The notes: a model not told the origin generated them from the letters alone. A stretch of 58,334 bases of DNA from Fragilaria crotonensis (GCA_022925895.1 JAKSYS010000386.1:1-58334); one strand, 5' to 3'; positions 30,775 through 42,461 are shown, numbered from the stretch's first letter. A program made the numbers and translations.

Positions 30775-32940
30775 ATGCCGCCGCTTAGCACCAACTCGAC
30801 TGTAGCTCCATCAAAGCTGTTTCGACTACAAACAATGTCGTGTACCCTGATAATATTTACTCTGACCGTAACTATCATTAGCGCCTTTGGAAATGGCGCG
30901 TGGTTGCGACCACATCACGACACGAATCCAAAAATTCCGTCATGGACGTCGACACAGTTTCGACGACTGCACAGCACAACTATTCCCACAGTCTTTGAAT
31001 CGACCAACAATGACCAAATCGTCGAACAAGCATTCCAGCCGTCGTCCTCCAACAATGACACCACCGTTGCAGCATTTGATGTCGTCGCTAGTCATGCCGC
31101 CTTTTGTCTACTACAAAGTGACGTTCGTCGCGATGCCGTCGGAAAGCCACAAGGCACTCAGGCCAGTTCGGCAACCAATTGGATCAATGATGCATCCGCA
31201 TTTGTCTTGCAGAAGGCCATGGACAAGCTCTGCATAAAACTCCCCGGCGATCGAGTGGGACTCGACCGCGATGAAGCATCCACTTGGATTCGATGGATGA
31301 AATCGACACCCGCGCCGCTCACGGTTGATCTGTCCAAGGATTTTCGAAAGGCCGCCAATGACACAATCTCGGAGCATAATTTGAAAATACTTGGAATTAC
31401 CCGTGGGGAGTTTCTCGATCGTTTGGGATGTCGTCTGATACTTCTGCCCTCAGGAGCTTCCTTGGCCCATCCCTTGACCGAACCAGTGTCGAGCATCATT
31501 TATGGGAAGCTCCTGTATGGCGGTGTTACGCGATACCGTCTCCTTCCGAGCAGCAACAGTCAACGGTCTCCGCGAAGGGCCGGTGAGAGAACAGAGTACA
31601 TGGCGAGCATAAAGGACAATGTTCCGGTATGGATGATGTACGGTGGCCCCGAACGCAATTACGATGCTGCCGATGTTGGTGCCGCTGCCATCATGGAAAT
31701 CATTTTACTCAACAAGGGACAATGCATGTCAACTGGTGTAGCCGTTGGGGATATGATGTTGAATCACATCGCCTGGAAACCACAAAAGATATTTGGTCTT
31801 GTGCAAGACGACGGCGATGAGGATGCATCAAATAGCAATCAAGATCCAAACCTGTTGTTGGGAAGTCTCCCATCCGCTCTTAGTGGCAAGGCAAGAAACG
31901 AAGCATTTAAATCGGACTTTGTTTCTACAGTTGGTGGCTTGCAACCACAAATTGATGCCATTGTCCGACGCGTGTTGGACGGTCGCATCATCCGACCAGC
32001 CGAACTCGTCAATTCTCCAACTGCTGCCGTTGACGACGAGACGACTGTCGCGTTGGCATCGGCATCAGCCGATGCCGAAGAATTGGCCTTATTGGGGTTG
32101 ACCCCAGTCCGAGGATTGCTGTTGCACGGCCCGCCTGGATGCGGAAAAACAGCGCTGGCACGGGAGATTTCACGAGCGCTGCGTGCACGAGAACCGAAGA
32201 TTGTGTCTGCACCGGAATTGTTGGATCGATGGGTGGGTGGGTCAGAGAGACTCGTAAGACTTCTCTTTGCCGACGCAGAAGCAGAATTGGCGGCTTGCAA
32301 TGGAGATGCTAGCCGAAGTGCCCTCCACGTGGTTGTGATCGATGAAATTGACGCTGTCTTTCGAAGACGGTCAGCAGGAGAAGACAGTGGCGAGGCAACG
32401 CGAGCATCGGCAGTCAATCAGATATTGGCCAAGTTAGACGGAGTCAAGTCCATCCCGAACGTGCTCCTCATCGGTATGACGAATCGACGAGAGTTGTTGG
32501 ATGAAGCGCTGTTGCGACCGGGACGACTTGAAGTTCAAATCGAAATTCCACTTCCGAATAAGGAAGGTCGTCGAGAGATTTTGCGAATTCATTTTGAAGC
32601 GCTTCGGCAACGAGGTCGTTTGAGCATGCCACTTTGTTGTGCTATTGAGGGGCTTTCCCCCGATGCCATGAATATTGCTGAGTCACGGTCTGACGAATCC
32701 AAGAGTATGGGACGTTCAATACGGAAGGTCGTCAGAAAACTCATTCCTGATGCCGTAAAGCCTACGTTTGACTTGGCAGGAGCTGCAACGGCTGGATTTT
32801 CAGGGGCTGACATTGCTGGGTTAGTTCGGTGTGCAGGATCAATCGCCTTGTCAAGAGCGCGAAGGGATGGGAATGGCGTGGACGGCCTTCTGATCACACT
32901 CGACGACGTCAGGCAGGCGCTGAAAGAGGTTCGTAATTAA
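30775..32940 (+). CDS. NSF-like AAA ATPase with secretory or plastid presequence
   Basis: AAA ATPase closest by eye to the D1 module of NSF, the SNARE-disassembly ATPase. Up to 721 residues, one AAA module. Walker A GPPGCGKT is at about 452-459, Walker B VVIDEID at about 520, then [20 protein letters not shown], which is almost diagnostic for NSF. The N-terminal half is poorly conserved and has no second AAA module. A hydrophobic N-terminus ends in [10 protein letters not shown], an ISAF motif like plastid transit signals. The second Met, at 30835, would open a cleaner signal peptide than the first. Cytosolic NSF lacks any such signal, so this is a derived paralogue. Convergent with Mad3, 74 nt apart. 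Confidence 0.8.
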   Translation: MPPLSTNSTVAPSKLFRLQTMSCTLIIFTLTVTIISAFGNGAWLRPHHDTNPKIPSWTSTQFRRLHSTTIPTVFESTNNDQIVEQAFQPSSSNNDTTVAAFDVVASHAAFCLLQSDVRRDAVGKPQGTQASSATNWINDASAFVLQKAMDKLCIKLPGDRVGLDRDEASTWIRWMKSTPAPLTVDLSKDFRKAANDTISEHNLKILGITRGEFLDRLGCRLILLPSGASLAHPLTEPVSSIIYGKLLYGGVTRYRLLPSSNSQRSPRRAGERTEYMASIKDNVPVWMMYGGPERNYDAADVGAAAIMEIILLNKGQCMSTGVAVGDMMLNHIAWKPQKIFGLVQDDGDEDASNSNQDPNLLLGSLPSALSGKARNEAFKSDFVSTVGGLQPQIDAIVRRVLDGRIIRPAELVNSPTAAVDDETTVALASASADAEELALLGLTPVRGLLLHGPPGCGKTALAREISRALRAREPKIVSAPELLDRWVGGSERLVRLLFADAEAELAACNGDASRSALHVVVIDEIDAVFRRRSAGEDSGEATRASAVNQILAKLDGVKSIPNVLLIGMTNRRELLDEALLRPGRLEVQIEIPLPNKEGRREILRIHFEALRQRGRLSMPLCCAIEGLSPDAMNIAESRSDESKSMGRSIRKVVRKLIPDAVKPTFDLAGAATAGFSGADIAGLVRCAGSIALSRARRDGNGVDGLLITLDDVRQALKEVRN

Positions 32941-33014
32941 TTATCAATTACAACTCCTGCACTAAATTGCGATGTTAAGTTCGCCAATCTGCGCCTCGAA
33001 TTAGCAAAACAGTC

Positions 33015-34238
33015 CTATCGTAAACTTTCCTTTGTATCCTTGGTCAGTTTTTCGGGATTCTTCATGTAACGTGTCGGATCACGAGCAAGTTTTTCAGCCA
33101 TGTCTTCGCGCTCTCGTTTCTGTAAAGTGCGTCCTCCCTTTTCGAACTGGAGCTTGGTTTTGGTGATCTCATCTTGCTGTTTCGCTGCGCAGTCTTCATC
33201 AAGATGAATGTCGAACGACAAGGCCAGCTTGGGACCGATGCTGTCGGATGCAGAAGGCTGAACAAAGCGGGAGGCATATCCCCCTCGCTCGTTCCAGCGT
33301 TCTGCTTTTCCTATGTTTTCTTTCTTCAGGACTGCCTCGCACTCAAGGTCCTGTTGGTGAGGCTCAACAAAGGAATCGTTTAAGTTGTAACCCTCGTCAT
33401 CGAGACCTTCGTTTTCATCAACAAAAATCGGAAAGACCCCTGAAGATGGAACATTATTGCATTTGTCTGTTGTTGTAGCTCTTCGAACTTGGCTTCGGTC
33501 AATAAAGGTTGCTTGGGTGTTGGTGTCTTGCGGTCGACGGTTGCTTGGAACTCTTGCTTGTCGGTCATTGCGCAGGATTTGCTTCTTTGACAAACCTCCC
33601 AGTGCCGCACGCCCAGACTCTTCTTCTTCTTCCAGCTCATCCTGTTCACTTTGATTGAGCCAGTGACGGCTCATGCGAGCTTGAAATGACTTATGTCGTT
33701 GCTCCAGCAGCTTGAGGGGTTGTGCTTCCTTGTTGATTCCCTTGACAAACAACTTTTCAGCAAAGGAATAGTCAGCTTTTTGTTCGGCGATCCATGCCCA
33801 AGCCGTCCAGAACAATGCTACTTTGGTTCCCACTTTGTGTTGATGGAGAAATTTGAAAACGTCTCCAGGATGGTCGGTTTTGTCTGCGTAGAGCACACAA
33901 AGGCGGATGAATCGTACATCAGCTTTGTATCTATCTACATGAAGCAACTTTCTTGCACATCTTTCCATCAACAAAAACTGAGCATGGGTATCTGAAGGAT
34001 AATTTTCCTGGTGAAATTTAATAAAAGATAGCCAATCCACCAGCGGATCGTCCGTGTCATCCAGAGCAATGCGGCGTTCGAAGCGCTGCATCATTCTCTC
34101 GGCTTCGTCTCTTTCCTCCTTTGACTTGCCCTTGAGCAAATTCTTTTCAAAGATCTCGACATTCCTGCCTCGTGCAAGAGGTGCAGCGTTCTCCTTGCTC
34201 ATTTCCCACGCGGGGGTGTCGTCAGTGGCTGATGCCAT
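33015..34238 (-). CDS. MAD3: Mad3/BubR1-like spindle checkpoint protein, two KEN boxes, no kinase domain
   Basis: Spindle assembly checkpoint subunit that inhibits APC/C-Cdc20. 407 residues. The KEN box sits in the family context WEMSKENAAPLARGRNV (residues 15-17), followed by the Mad3/BUB1 TPR domain (about 35-195; PLVDWLSFIKFHQENYP, RFIRLCVLYADKTDHPGDVF, FWTAWAWIAEQ, FAEKLFVKGI). A second KEN lies at about 306-308 (KKENIGKAERW). The protein ends soon after, so it is the Mad3 form rather than the kinase-bearing BubR1 or Bub1 form. No GLEBS motif is obvious. Single exon. Confidence 0.9.
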   Translation of the reverse strand: MASATDDTPAWEMSKENAAPLARGRNVEIFEKNLLKGKSKEERDEAERMMQRFERRIALDDTDDPLVDWLSFIKFHQENYPSDTHAQFLLMERCARKLLHVDRYKADVRFIRLCVLYADKTDHPGDVFKFLHQHKVGTKVALFWTAWAWIAEQKADYSFAEKLFVKGINKEAQPLKLLEQRHKSFQARMSRHWLNQSEQDELEEEEESGRAALGGLSKKQILRNDRQARVPSNRRPQDTNTQATFIDRSQVRRATTTDKCNNVPSSGVFPIFVDENEGLDDEGYNLNDSFVEPHQQDLECEAVLKKENIGKAERWNERGGYASRFVQPSASDSIGPKLALSFDIHLDEDCAAKQQDEITKTKLQFEKGGRTLQKREREDMAEKLARDPTRYMKNPEKLTKDTKESLR

Positions 34239-34921
34239 GGTGGATCGCTAGCAGTGAAAATGAAAAACGATGAGTTCCCAATATGTGACTGTGTTATCGT
34301 GAGAGGGATCATATGTCATATTTGGAAACGGTCAAAACGTCAAGATACTCGTGAATCGATACTCGTGAATAACCTCATTTTTACGTCCATACTCGCATGA
34401 AACTGCTGAAGCACGACCGAAAGTGAACAATATATGATATTGGGTGCAAAGCGCGAAGTGTATGTACAAACCAGAAGATCCGGTCGTCCCCACACTTGGA
34501 CTTGTCCTTGTTTAGTAGGGTGACAAGCATTGATCTCATCAATCCCTAAACTCCCTGCCAAAACCATAGGTAGCAGTGGACTTGCCAAAGTAAGGAGTCT
34601 CAACGTGCGAGCGCAGAAAACAACTGACTGCTACCGCTATCGTCAAAACACAAGTACAAACGTGATCCATTATGAGATTGAATAGAAATCTAAGTGGAAT
34701 TTGTCACGAATTCACCCTGTGACACGTTTTCGAGACTGCTATGTTGTCAACTCCATCGCTCTCATCGGCTCTCGAGCGCTGATCCAAGACCTTCATTTCG
34801 CCTCACGCCGGTGCGGATTGCATGTGGCAGCGCACACGGCACGATAATGGAAAAAGCCTCGACTGTATGGTTGGTGATTTCCTTTCGAAAGGAATTCAAT
34901 GCTCCAATCGACGCGCATCCG
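34239..34921. other. Intergenic, 0.7 kb
   Basis: Upstream region of Mad3 and 3' side of the transporter gene. A short duplication of ATACTCGTGAAT occurs at about 34340-34370. No gene supported. Confidence 0.4.
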
Positions 34922-35767
34922 TCACGACATGAAAACAATACCCCTGAATAGCAGAATGACTGAAAAAGTAAGCACAATCGCCGCAAGCGGAATCTTCTCC
35001 AACAGATCAGCGACGATTCGGCATCTCGTCAAAAAGACACACATGATCACAATCATTGAAGTTGCAAACATGGCCCCGACGATCAGTTCCAAAATCCCAA
35101 ATGTCTTCCCCACAAGCAGAGGCACGAAGAGGGCCAAATCATCAAGCGAACCCAGGAATGCAATAATGGCAAGAGACCGTGACTTTTTGGTGTATGGTGG
35201 CGGAGCAGCTGCATCGTCGTCTTCTTGTTCTGCCTCCTCTTCTGGGCAAGGCTCAATTTCCAGCGCACCCATGCCGATAGATGGTTTTGGAGCTCCTTTC
35301 TCCAAATCATGGCTGGGTGGATCATGCGCAACCTCATGGTTGCCTTCACTATCATCAAATGAGTCAGTGCTGTCGATAGAGACATCGACATCGACGTTCT
35401 TATAAAGTTCGCCGTTATCTGCAACGTTTTCTTGGTAGTAATCGATCCCCAGGACGATGGAATACACAAAGAGAGCGCTCCCCGAGATTAGAGTCAATAG
35501 GCGATCTGTGGAAATGCGTTCGCTATCGGATCCACCCAATAAATCGTCAACAACGCTTTGACCGAACTGGGAGAGAATGTAGGCCAAACAGGTTTGCAAC
35601 AAGCAAACACTGGTGTAGGTAATGGCATTCTGGATTCGGGCAGCTTTTGATACGTGCGGAGTCAAAAAGGTGGACAACCACAAAACGTCGTCGATGCTTG
35701 AAGCGAGCTTCACAGCAATGGCAGCAGAGACACCCGCACAAAACGCGGCAAAAGATGCTATCACCAT
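34922..35767 (-). CDS. CadD-like cation transporter
   Basis: 281-residue polytopic membrane protein. Two similar halves each begin with a helix carrying an S-[IL]-D-D motif (ASSIDDVLWLSTFL near residue 25; LGSLDDLALFVPLL near 210), the pattern of the cadmium-resistance transporter (CadD) family, which shares the LysE-type fold. Between them is a long acidic, Pro-rich loop. By family it would export divalent metal ions, but the ion and the membrane are not shown by the sequence. A TMEM165/GDT1-type transporter is an alternative; its E-x-G-D signature is absent. Confidence 0.55.
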   Translation of the reverse strand: MVIASFAAFCAGVSAAIAVKLASSIDDVLWLSTFLTPHVSKAARIQNAITYTSVCLLQTCLAYILSQFGQSVVDDLLGGSDSERISTDRLLTLISGSALFVYSIVLGIDYYQENVADNGELYKNVDVDVSIDSTDSFDDSEGNHEVAHDPPSHDLEKGAPKPSIGMGALEIEPCPEEEAEQEDDDAAAPPPYTKKSRSLAIIAFLGSLDDLALFVPLLVGKTFGILELIVGAMFATSMIVIMCVFLTRCRIVADLLEKIPLAAIVLTFSVILLFRGIVFMS

Positions 35768-36484
35768 GATTCTCCGCTGACTGTTGATAGTTAGTGGGAG
35801 GTAAAGAAGGATTGGTCAATGTCGCGTGCCTGAGATAGTCTTTTTCCCTCGATCCTACCGTCGTTGTGACTGGCATAAAGAGTTGTTTTTTGTGGCGAAA
35901 GGGGCAAGAGAAGGTCTTTCAGTCACGTGCTAGTAAAAGACGGTTTTCTCCAGTTGTCCTAAGCCTTGAGAGACTTCTGGGCTTTGCTCGTACGGCACTG
36001 GAGTACTCCGAGTACTCAAGGGTACTGTAGGATTTGTACTGATGCATTCACAATTCACATATATGAATTCCGATTGTCAGATCTTACTGTTCAGAGTTCA
36101 GATACTTCAGTACTACCTGGTACAGTACTGTAATTCCGTAATTCCGCCTCGCGACTCGCGACCCAAAAGTTCATGTTGCATGGTCCATGAGACCATATGC
36201 CCATGAGTGACACAGATGGGCCTACTGTCCCGCTCGGGACGGGGAACTACAATGCCTCTGGAATGGCGGGAGTTTAAGCTCTCTACTAGTAGACTGTTGT
36301 GAGAGCTTCACCAGTTGCCAAAACATCCAGTTCGAGGAAAATGTACGAATGCCAACATAAAACGGATCATTTAAGTATAGTTCTTCGCTTGAGCAATGAG
36401 TATCATTGATGTGTAAGCCACAAGCCTCAAATCCGAGAAGAGCACAAAAAAGAATAGTACCAGTTTTCACCCAAACAACCCCCC
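35768..36484. other. Intergenic, 0.7 kb
   Basis: Upstream side of the CadD-like gene and 3' side of the phosphatase gene. GTACTCCGAGTACTC-type palindromes lie near 36000-36030 and 36110-36130. No gene supported. Confidence 0.4.
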
Positions 36485-38174
36485 TTACAGGCTGCCTTTC
36501 TTGGAGCGTGGTTGGTAGCGACCAGATAGTGATTCTGGATTGCCACAGCTTTGTAAGTCCACGACCACGGCTGAGAAGTTGTCCGACGAGCCGCACGACC
36601 TAGAATACCGAAGACCAAAAAAGTGAGAAACTGAATCGACTGATTAACCATCAAGAATAAGATGGACAACATACCTTGCATGCTCACAAAGGTTTCGTGC
36701 AGCCCACTTGAAACGATTGGTATCAATAACGAGACTTCCATTCTCCATAACGCAAGACGTAGCGATCACGACGTGCGCTGCCTCCTCGTTGTCAAGCACG
36801 TCCCAAACTCCGTCACTTGACAAGACAAGGAACCAGTCATCTTTACCAATGTCATATTCGCATACTTCCGGCTCAGATGTTACGTAAGGCTTAAGCGAAG
36901 CGTCACCAATCGCTCTCGACACAGCAAGAAGGCCCTCGACTCTCCATCGCCCCCAGTAAATAACCTTCCCTCCCAAGTCTGTGATTCTTCTGGTCTCGTC
37001 CGGCATTCCAGGCTTGTGATCTCTACTGAGGCGTACCACCGATCCATCCTTGCGGACAACGATGGCACGGGAATCACCAGCGTTCGCACACACTATTCGC
37101 CTGCCACCTACGAGTGATACGGCGCAGGCTGTGGTGCCGTCTGGAAAACCAGTTCCGATAAAGTCTTCGTCGATTGTTGTAAACGCTTTCTTCATGGAGT
37201 ACCCAAGATCGTACGGAAATGACCCATCGTTTCGAACGTAAGACGAGAGCCAGTCGACGCAGTACTGGCTGGCTTTGTCACCACCGTGCCCATCGAATAC
37301 CCCAAACCAAGTGAGAGGCATCTTTAAACGACGATTTCGCTTCTGAGCGTAGGTCACTTCAACGTCGCCACCATTTTTGACATTTATGGGGCTGACTTCC
37401 ACCTGGACTGAGCCCAGATCCTCGATCACATATCTATAGAAACAATGATGTGAGCGTTGAGGCTCTCACAGTGCGATATTCGCTGGATCTTTGAACTTAC
37501 CGATCTTCCATGTAGGCTCGACTCCCAGTATCACTCCAGTGGCTCACGTTGAGTTCAACTCCGTTTGGTCGTAATTCTCGACGGTCCATGACACTCGGCC
37601 CTGTCGGTTGTTTGGCTGACCCATCCCCAATCGCTGATCGCAGAGAATATCGCAATCTAGCCGTGTCTGGAGGCAATGATACCGGTGTTTGATTCAACAC
37701 ATCCTCCGCTTCTGATCCCAGCGGGGAAGGCGGTGCGGTGGACTCCGTAGCATCCTCTGCATCGAAATTCATACCTTTTGATCCATTTTTCAACATCACC
37801 GGAAAGCGTAGGCATGATCGTGTACTCAATCCCTGAATCTTCATGCAATGCTGGCGGTAGCTCTCGCCGGGATCGGAATCGTACGGGTCCAATTCATCTT
37901 CAAAAATCGGCTTTTCCTTCTTTTTCTTCCTCAAGATGCGTTCCGTGGTTTGTTTTTCTATCTCTACTTGCTCATCAGCAGTCTTGGCCTTTCGATTCCT
38001 GCGTCGCCTCCTGTTGCTGCCATCCCGATTTTCTTCTTCCGAATCTGGGTCTGTCCCAGCATCAGAGATCCCCACTCGATTGAAGGCATTCAACAACTCG
38101 GCGTTACGCCCAGGTCTTGAGACTCTTCGTTCCTGTGAGGAGCTGCCGCTTCGACGGAATCTCATGGAGTTCAT
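36485..38174 (-). CDS. PP2C-type protein phosphatase, three exons
   Basis: Metal-dependent Ser/Thr phosphatase (PPM). Exons are 38174-37501, 37433-36675 and 36599-36485, with introns of 67 and 75 nt, GT-AG, that keep the frame. Motifs in order: SDTGSRAYMEDRY, FGVFDGHGGDKAS (metal-binding Asp and Gly), DGTTACAVSL, ANAGDSRAIVV, LSRDHKP, LAVSRAIGD, VLSSDGVWDVLDNEEA, and in the last exon SSDNFSAVVVDL, the final metal Asp-Asn. A charged N-terminal extension of about 200 residues, with an RRRRRNRKAK basic cluster, is not part of the fold and may be a nuclear signal. Without the third exon the protein would lack the last catalytic motif. Confidence 0.93.
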
Positions 38175-41159
38175 GGCGATGCTGTTTTTGTTGTGTAGCT
38201 CTTGAGCAGAGGGGATGTCGACGCAAAGAATATCGGACCCAGTGCAAATTGATGCTCGAATTGACTGAAACGTGGGCGCAACCGTCGTTTTTAATTTGAA
38301 TTCAATCCCAAGGGACCTGTTCGTTACTTGCCTGTGAGTTGGATACCCTTTCGCAGGATTGCTTCACTTCAAAGTCGGCGTATCGTGTGTGCCGATCTTG
38401 CCCTATCGACGTACGTAAACACCCACGTAGACACGAAGTGTTTTTCGAACAAACAGAAATTACAGTTTGCACGCCTCTGCTCTAACAACTGCTTCAGCTG
38501 TGATATGTGGATGGAAGCGTGGAAATGATGGTTTGGAATCCCTGTGGAGGTTGTAAAGCGCCGTCGTCTTGTTGCCTTCTTCGCAATGCCTTTCCTTGTT
38601 CAAAGCCCGAAGCCGCACAACAACAGTCTTGTAAAGATGGGAAGGAAACATCCATATTTGCTTGCACCTTGTTTTGCCATATGGCATTTTGTTTGTGGTT
38701 GCGCGCTTTCTCGACCAAGTATCTCGAATACTGAACAATATTGAACCTTCATAGATATAATTACACATTTCCAACAGGCGGGACTTATTTTTCGTTCACG
38801 TAAGGAATGAATATTTTTATATATATCGATTAAACGGAGAAGGCACTCCTGATCTACGGCACGCAGTTACAATCTTATTCAATTTTTCATGTTCATTGTT
38901 TTAAAGATCATAGGAATGCATCGAATTGTAAACAATCCAAGTCGTACGTCTGACTGGACACTACAGGTACCAATAGTCGCAGGACTACCGGTACCCTACG
39001 GGTTCGACGTTCTGGAGTTCTGGAGTTCTTTTTCACACCCGAAATTCTAGGTTGGATACGACCCATAATCATCCTGCTACAGATTGTACATAGGTCAGTT
39101 TTTAATTGAATGGGTGCGATGCACCCAGGGACAGAAACGTCAGACAAACAGGAACATCGTGTGGCACTACATATCCTTTCGGATATACATCACATAGCAT
39201 GGTATATCAGTACACGTAGCAAACAAAACTACCGGTATATTTTGATCCGTATAAAAGTGCATCACTTTGGTTGATTTCTCAGCCATTTCTAGACTCTGAT
39301 GCAATTGAGTGAAAGTGATCCTGGACCGTCGCGTTCAAGCGGATTTTTCCCTCTCCTCCGAATTTTCACAGTATTTTTTCCTGATTTTTCCTGATGACAG
39401 TCGTTGTGATGCTACATCAGTTTTGCTAGTGTTTTCGTAGCAGTATCGTGAACTCCAGTTCTAATACTGTACGGAATTCAGCAATAGACTCCGGCACCGC
39501 TACTGGAGTACCTGGTACGCAGAGTACGTGCCCTATATTCGGCGCGGGCACGAAGGTCAAATTCGACAGTACGGAGTACGGAGTAGCAATACCGGTAGAG
39601 TAAGACGCACAGACAGGATTATATCAGTGACAACGTCACTCCACGGTAATGTATGGGAAAATTCTCATTCATTTTCTAGGTGAATGCCACCTAGAATTTT
39701 ATGAAGTTCCACGGAACTTTTCATCTGTCGTAGAAACATACGGAATTTTGAACGTCGAATTTAGTTTCCTCATTCATCCTCCCGAAATTCTAGGTCGACT
39801 GGAACCTAGAATAACCCTGAAAGGCAATTGTTTGAACCTAGAATTTCGGGGGTTCTGGAGTTGCCCTGTGCCCCATATGAAATGCATATGCATAGCAGAA
39901 GTTCTCGAGGACGTCTCGAGCCGAGACTGTGCTGGCTCCATCCTCTTGGTCGAGAGGCGAAAACCAGGCGAACCGGTCCTGCCTTGTTCCTGTCACACAT
40001 TTCTGAAACGAACTTTCATGAAGTACACTCGGTGGTCGAAGCACCCTTACTACTGTAGGAGTACTACAACTGCGATTGACAATGCATGATGCATGACAGA
40101 CGTATTTGAAGAGTGGTGCACCACTGGTAACACATACTCCGAGCTCCGAGTCCATGGAATGGACACTGCTAATTCCTAATCAACAGAGTTACCAAATTAG
40201 ATATCTTCTATAGCACATCTTTAATGTATGATTACTAGCATCTCTTGACACCTCATTACTTGCTGACATTTTCAAACAATGATGAAGATCCCATGGTGGA
40301 GTCTACTGGTACTCGTAGTACATATCAGCATCTACTATAGCTTCCTTCCCTTGCTGTGGCCTTTTTACTACAATTTTTAGGTAACGTCCAGATTTCGAAG
40401 AAACTAACAAATTTAGTCAATACCATCAGAACATTAAAAAGCACAACCACTTTGCGCTGGAGTTAAGTACATCCGAGCAGCGAGGAGCCTCGAGACCAGA
40501 CTTAATGAGGTTGTTGAATAAGTCAGTCACACATTGGGGGACAGGAGTAGCTAGCCCACCAGTACAGGAGTGTTTGCGTATTGCGCCCTCTTCAGAGCAA
40601 GGCTCACCAAAAGCATAGATTTGTGAGCACCCTGACCTGAACTAAAAGTTGCTGTTCTCCTGAATCCCTAGAACAATAATGCTCCTTCTGGACCAATATC
40701 GTTGGATGGTTGCATGTTGTTCTAGTAGAGGGGAAATACCTGAATGAGCCAAAAATCAATATTCTCCATGACAAGGACATTGAAATCAGTATTCCATAGT
40801 ATCTTGCTCTCCGAATGCAGTAGTCTATGAGGGTGGGGGGAAATGAGAAGCAAGGATACAATTTGACCAAATCGTCCGATTTACCACCGGTTGAGTGATA
40901 CTCGCACTTTGTACATACGGAGAACAGAACTTGTACCAGGAGGTTCCGGAAGTCTGGCTTTTCTACCGTATCGTACATTTGTCTACACAAATTCTGTACG
41001 TGCGATTCCTTCAAAAAAAAAACTAAATAAATCCACGTCTGATATAAATCGGAACGGTGAGCTAATGATCCTTTTTAATTAACAAGAAGCACATGTATTT
41101 GAACTTAAGTAATGGTAGCGGAAATGACTTCTCTGACGACGGTTTAAATAAGGTGGTTA
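38175..41159. other. Gene-poor region, 3 kb
   Basis: No coding region is supported; scattered short open frames look random. It contains the CCCGAAATTCTAGGT repeats (39038-39850), a short TGGAGTTC tandem near 39008-39030, and many GTAC palindromes. It begins with the upstream region of the PP2C gene. Confidence 0.5.
39038..39850. repeat. Inverted and direct copies of a 15-mer
   Basis: CCCGAAATTCTAGGT occurs at 39038-39052 and 39781-39795 and as its exact reverse complement at 39836-39850. Shorter versions (TCTAGGT, ACCTAGAAT) lie at about 39676-39702 and 39804-39812. TTCTGGAGTT flanks two of the copies. This could be the debris of a small inverted-repeat element. Confidence 0.55.
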
Positions 41160-41613
41160 AACTACTTAGTAAGGATATGTCCAAAAGCCATTGGCTTCCA
41201 GAAGCCATTGGCTTAAGCCAGTGGCTTCTGAAAGTCATTGGCTTAAGCCAATGGCTTCTGAAGAATCAATAACAAATATTCGCCGAGCTAATCAAAGAAC
41301 GTGTTTTATTCCTATGGGAACTCGTTATAAAGGAAACGAGACATAATGAGGGTCATCGTCAAATGCGTACCATATATTCAAGTCTCTAAGTTCGACACGA
41401 CACTGTCTATTTGGATATGAAAAGAAGTAAGTTAGACCTTTGATGACGAGCTTCCAATAATGTTAAAACGTGTGTTTTTCAGTTTGGCTTCGCCGACTGT
41501 AGCGTGGAAGCCATTGGCTTCCAGAAGCCTTTGGCTTAAGCCAATGACTTCCAGAAGCCTTTGTCTTAAGCCATTGGCTTCTGGAAGCCAATGGCTTTTA
41601 TCCCTAAGTAGTT
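41160..41613. mobile_element. Element with long palindromic terminal repeats (AAGCCATTGGCTT)
   Basis: AACTACTTAG at 41160-41169 faces its reverse complement at 41604-41613. Inside each end is a cluster of near-palindromes of the AAGCCATTGGCTT type (41183-41261; 41500-41600), so the inverted repeats run for about 100 nt each. The centre has no coding capacity. It is a MITE-like or foldback element with no clear target duplication. Confidence 0.65.
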
Positions 41614-41956
41614 CCACGAACAATGCGTTGATTTGACGTTCGCACACGTCGTTTCGATGCAATGTACTTAAGACTCTCGACATCACGTTTGGTAATTACA
41701 AAAGGGACACATAATCCCGACATTCGAAATCGGTGCAAGGGGGGGATAATTTATCCGGATCCGTTCGAAATGGAATACGATAGAATGCGTAGCCGCCAGT
41801 ATTCCGTACGGCAAAAAAGCCAAACTTCCGGAACCTCCAGGTAACAGGTGCAGTTCAATATACTGTACTTGCACCTTCTTGCACACTTGCACCCTCGTAA
41901 CAAAGACGAGCTCCAGGAGATCGAAATATTGTACTACTCCGATGGTCGTGTATGAC

Positions 41957-42309
41957 CAGGGCTGATTTTTTTAGGCGATCTGGCCGGCGCGCCTAAAGGC
42001 GCCTAAAACTCGCAAATTTAGGCGCTTTGTCGAAGTCTAATTTAGGCGCTGGGGTTAGGGGTTAGGGTTACAGTACAGTGTCACAGTGCCAGTACCAAAA
42101 TCAAGACAAAGGATCACGACAGTACTACTGTACAACTAATGTATCGTCCTACTGGTACCGGCTACTGTTTATAGTCGTACTGTCTACTGTATATAAATAT
42201 ATATACAGTATGAATATCTATATTTTCGTTTTATTTAGGCGCTTTGTCGAAGTCGAATTTAGGCGATCATGCATATTTTTTAGGCGCCCGCCTAAAAAAA
42301 TCACCCCTG
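41957..42309. mobile_element. hAT-type MITE with 8-bp target duplication
   Basis: A 353-bp element begins CAGGGCTGATTTTTTT and ends with its near-exact reverse complement (AAAAAAATCACCCCTG). It is flanked on both sides by TGTATGAC (41949-41956 and 42310-42317). CAGGG termini and an 8-bp duplication are hallmarks of the hAT superfamily. Many TTTAGGCG/GGCGCC words lie near the ends, including a duplicated TTTAGGCGCTTTGTCGAAGT (42018-42037, 42235-42254). Telomere-like GGTTAGGGGTTAGGGTTA lies at about 42053-42070. No ORF. Confidence 0.88.
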
Positions 42310-42461
42310 TGTATGACACATGCATATGACAAATGACAACTCTCTACACGGTAGAAAATGTTCACCCAATACGGTTCTTGCTTGTGGGGCACACGTACTG
42401 CTCCCTGTCCCACACTCACACACTCGCACTCTCGCACACATCCTTTGTCAACAACGCGCCG

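Noticed and set aside
42051..42070. True telomere or chromosome end
   Set aside because: Only about three TTAGGG-like units inside a hAT MITE, with genes on both sides.
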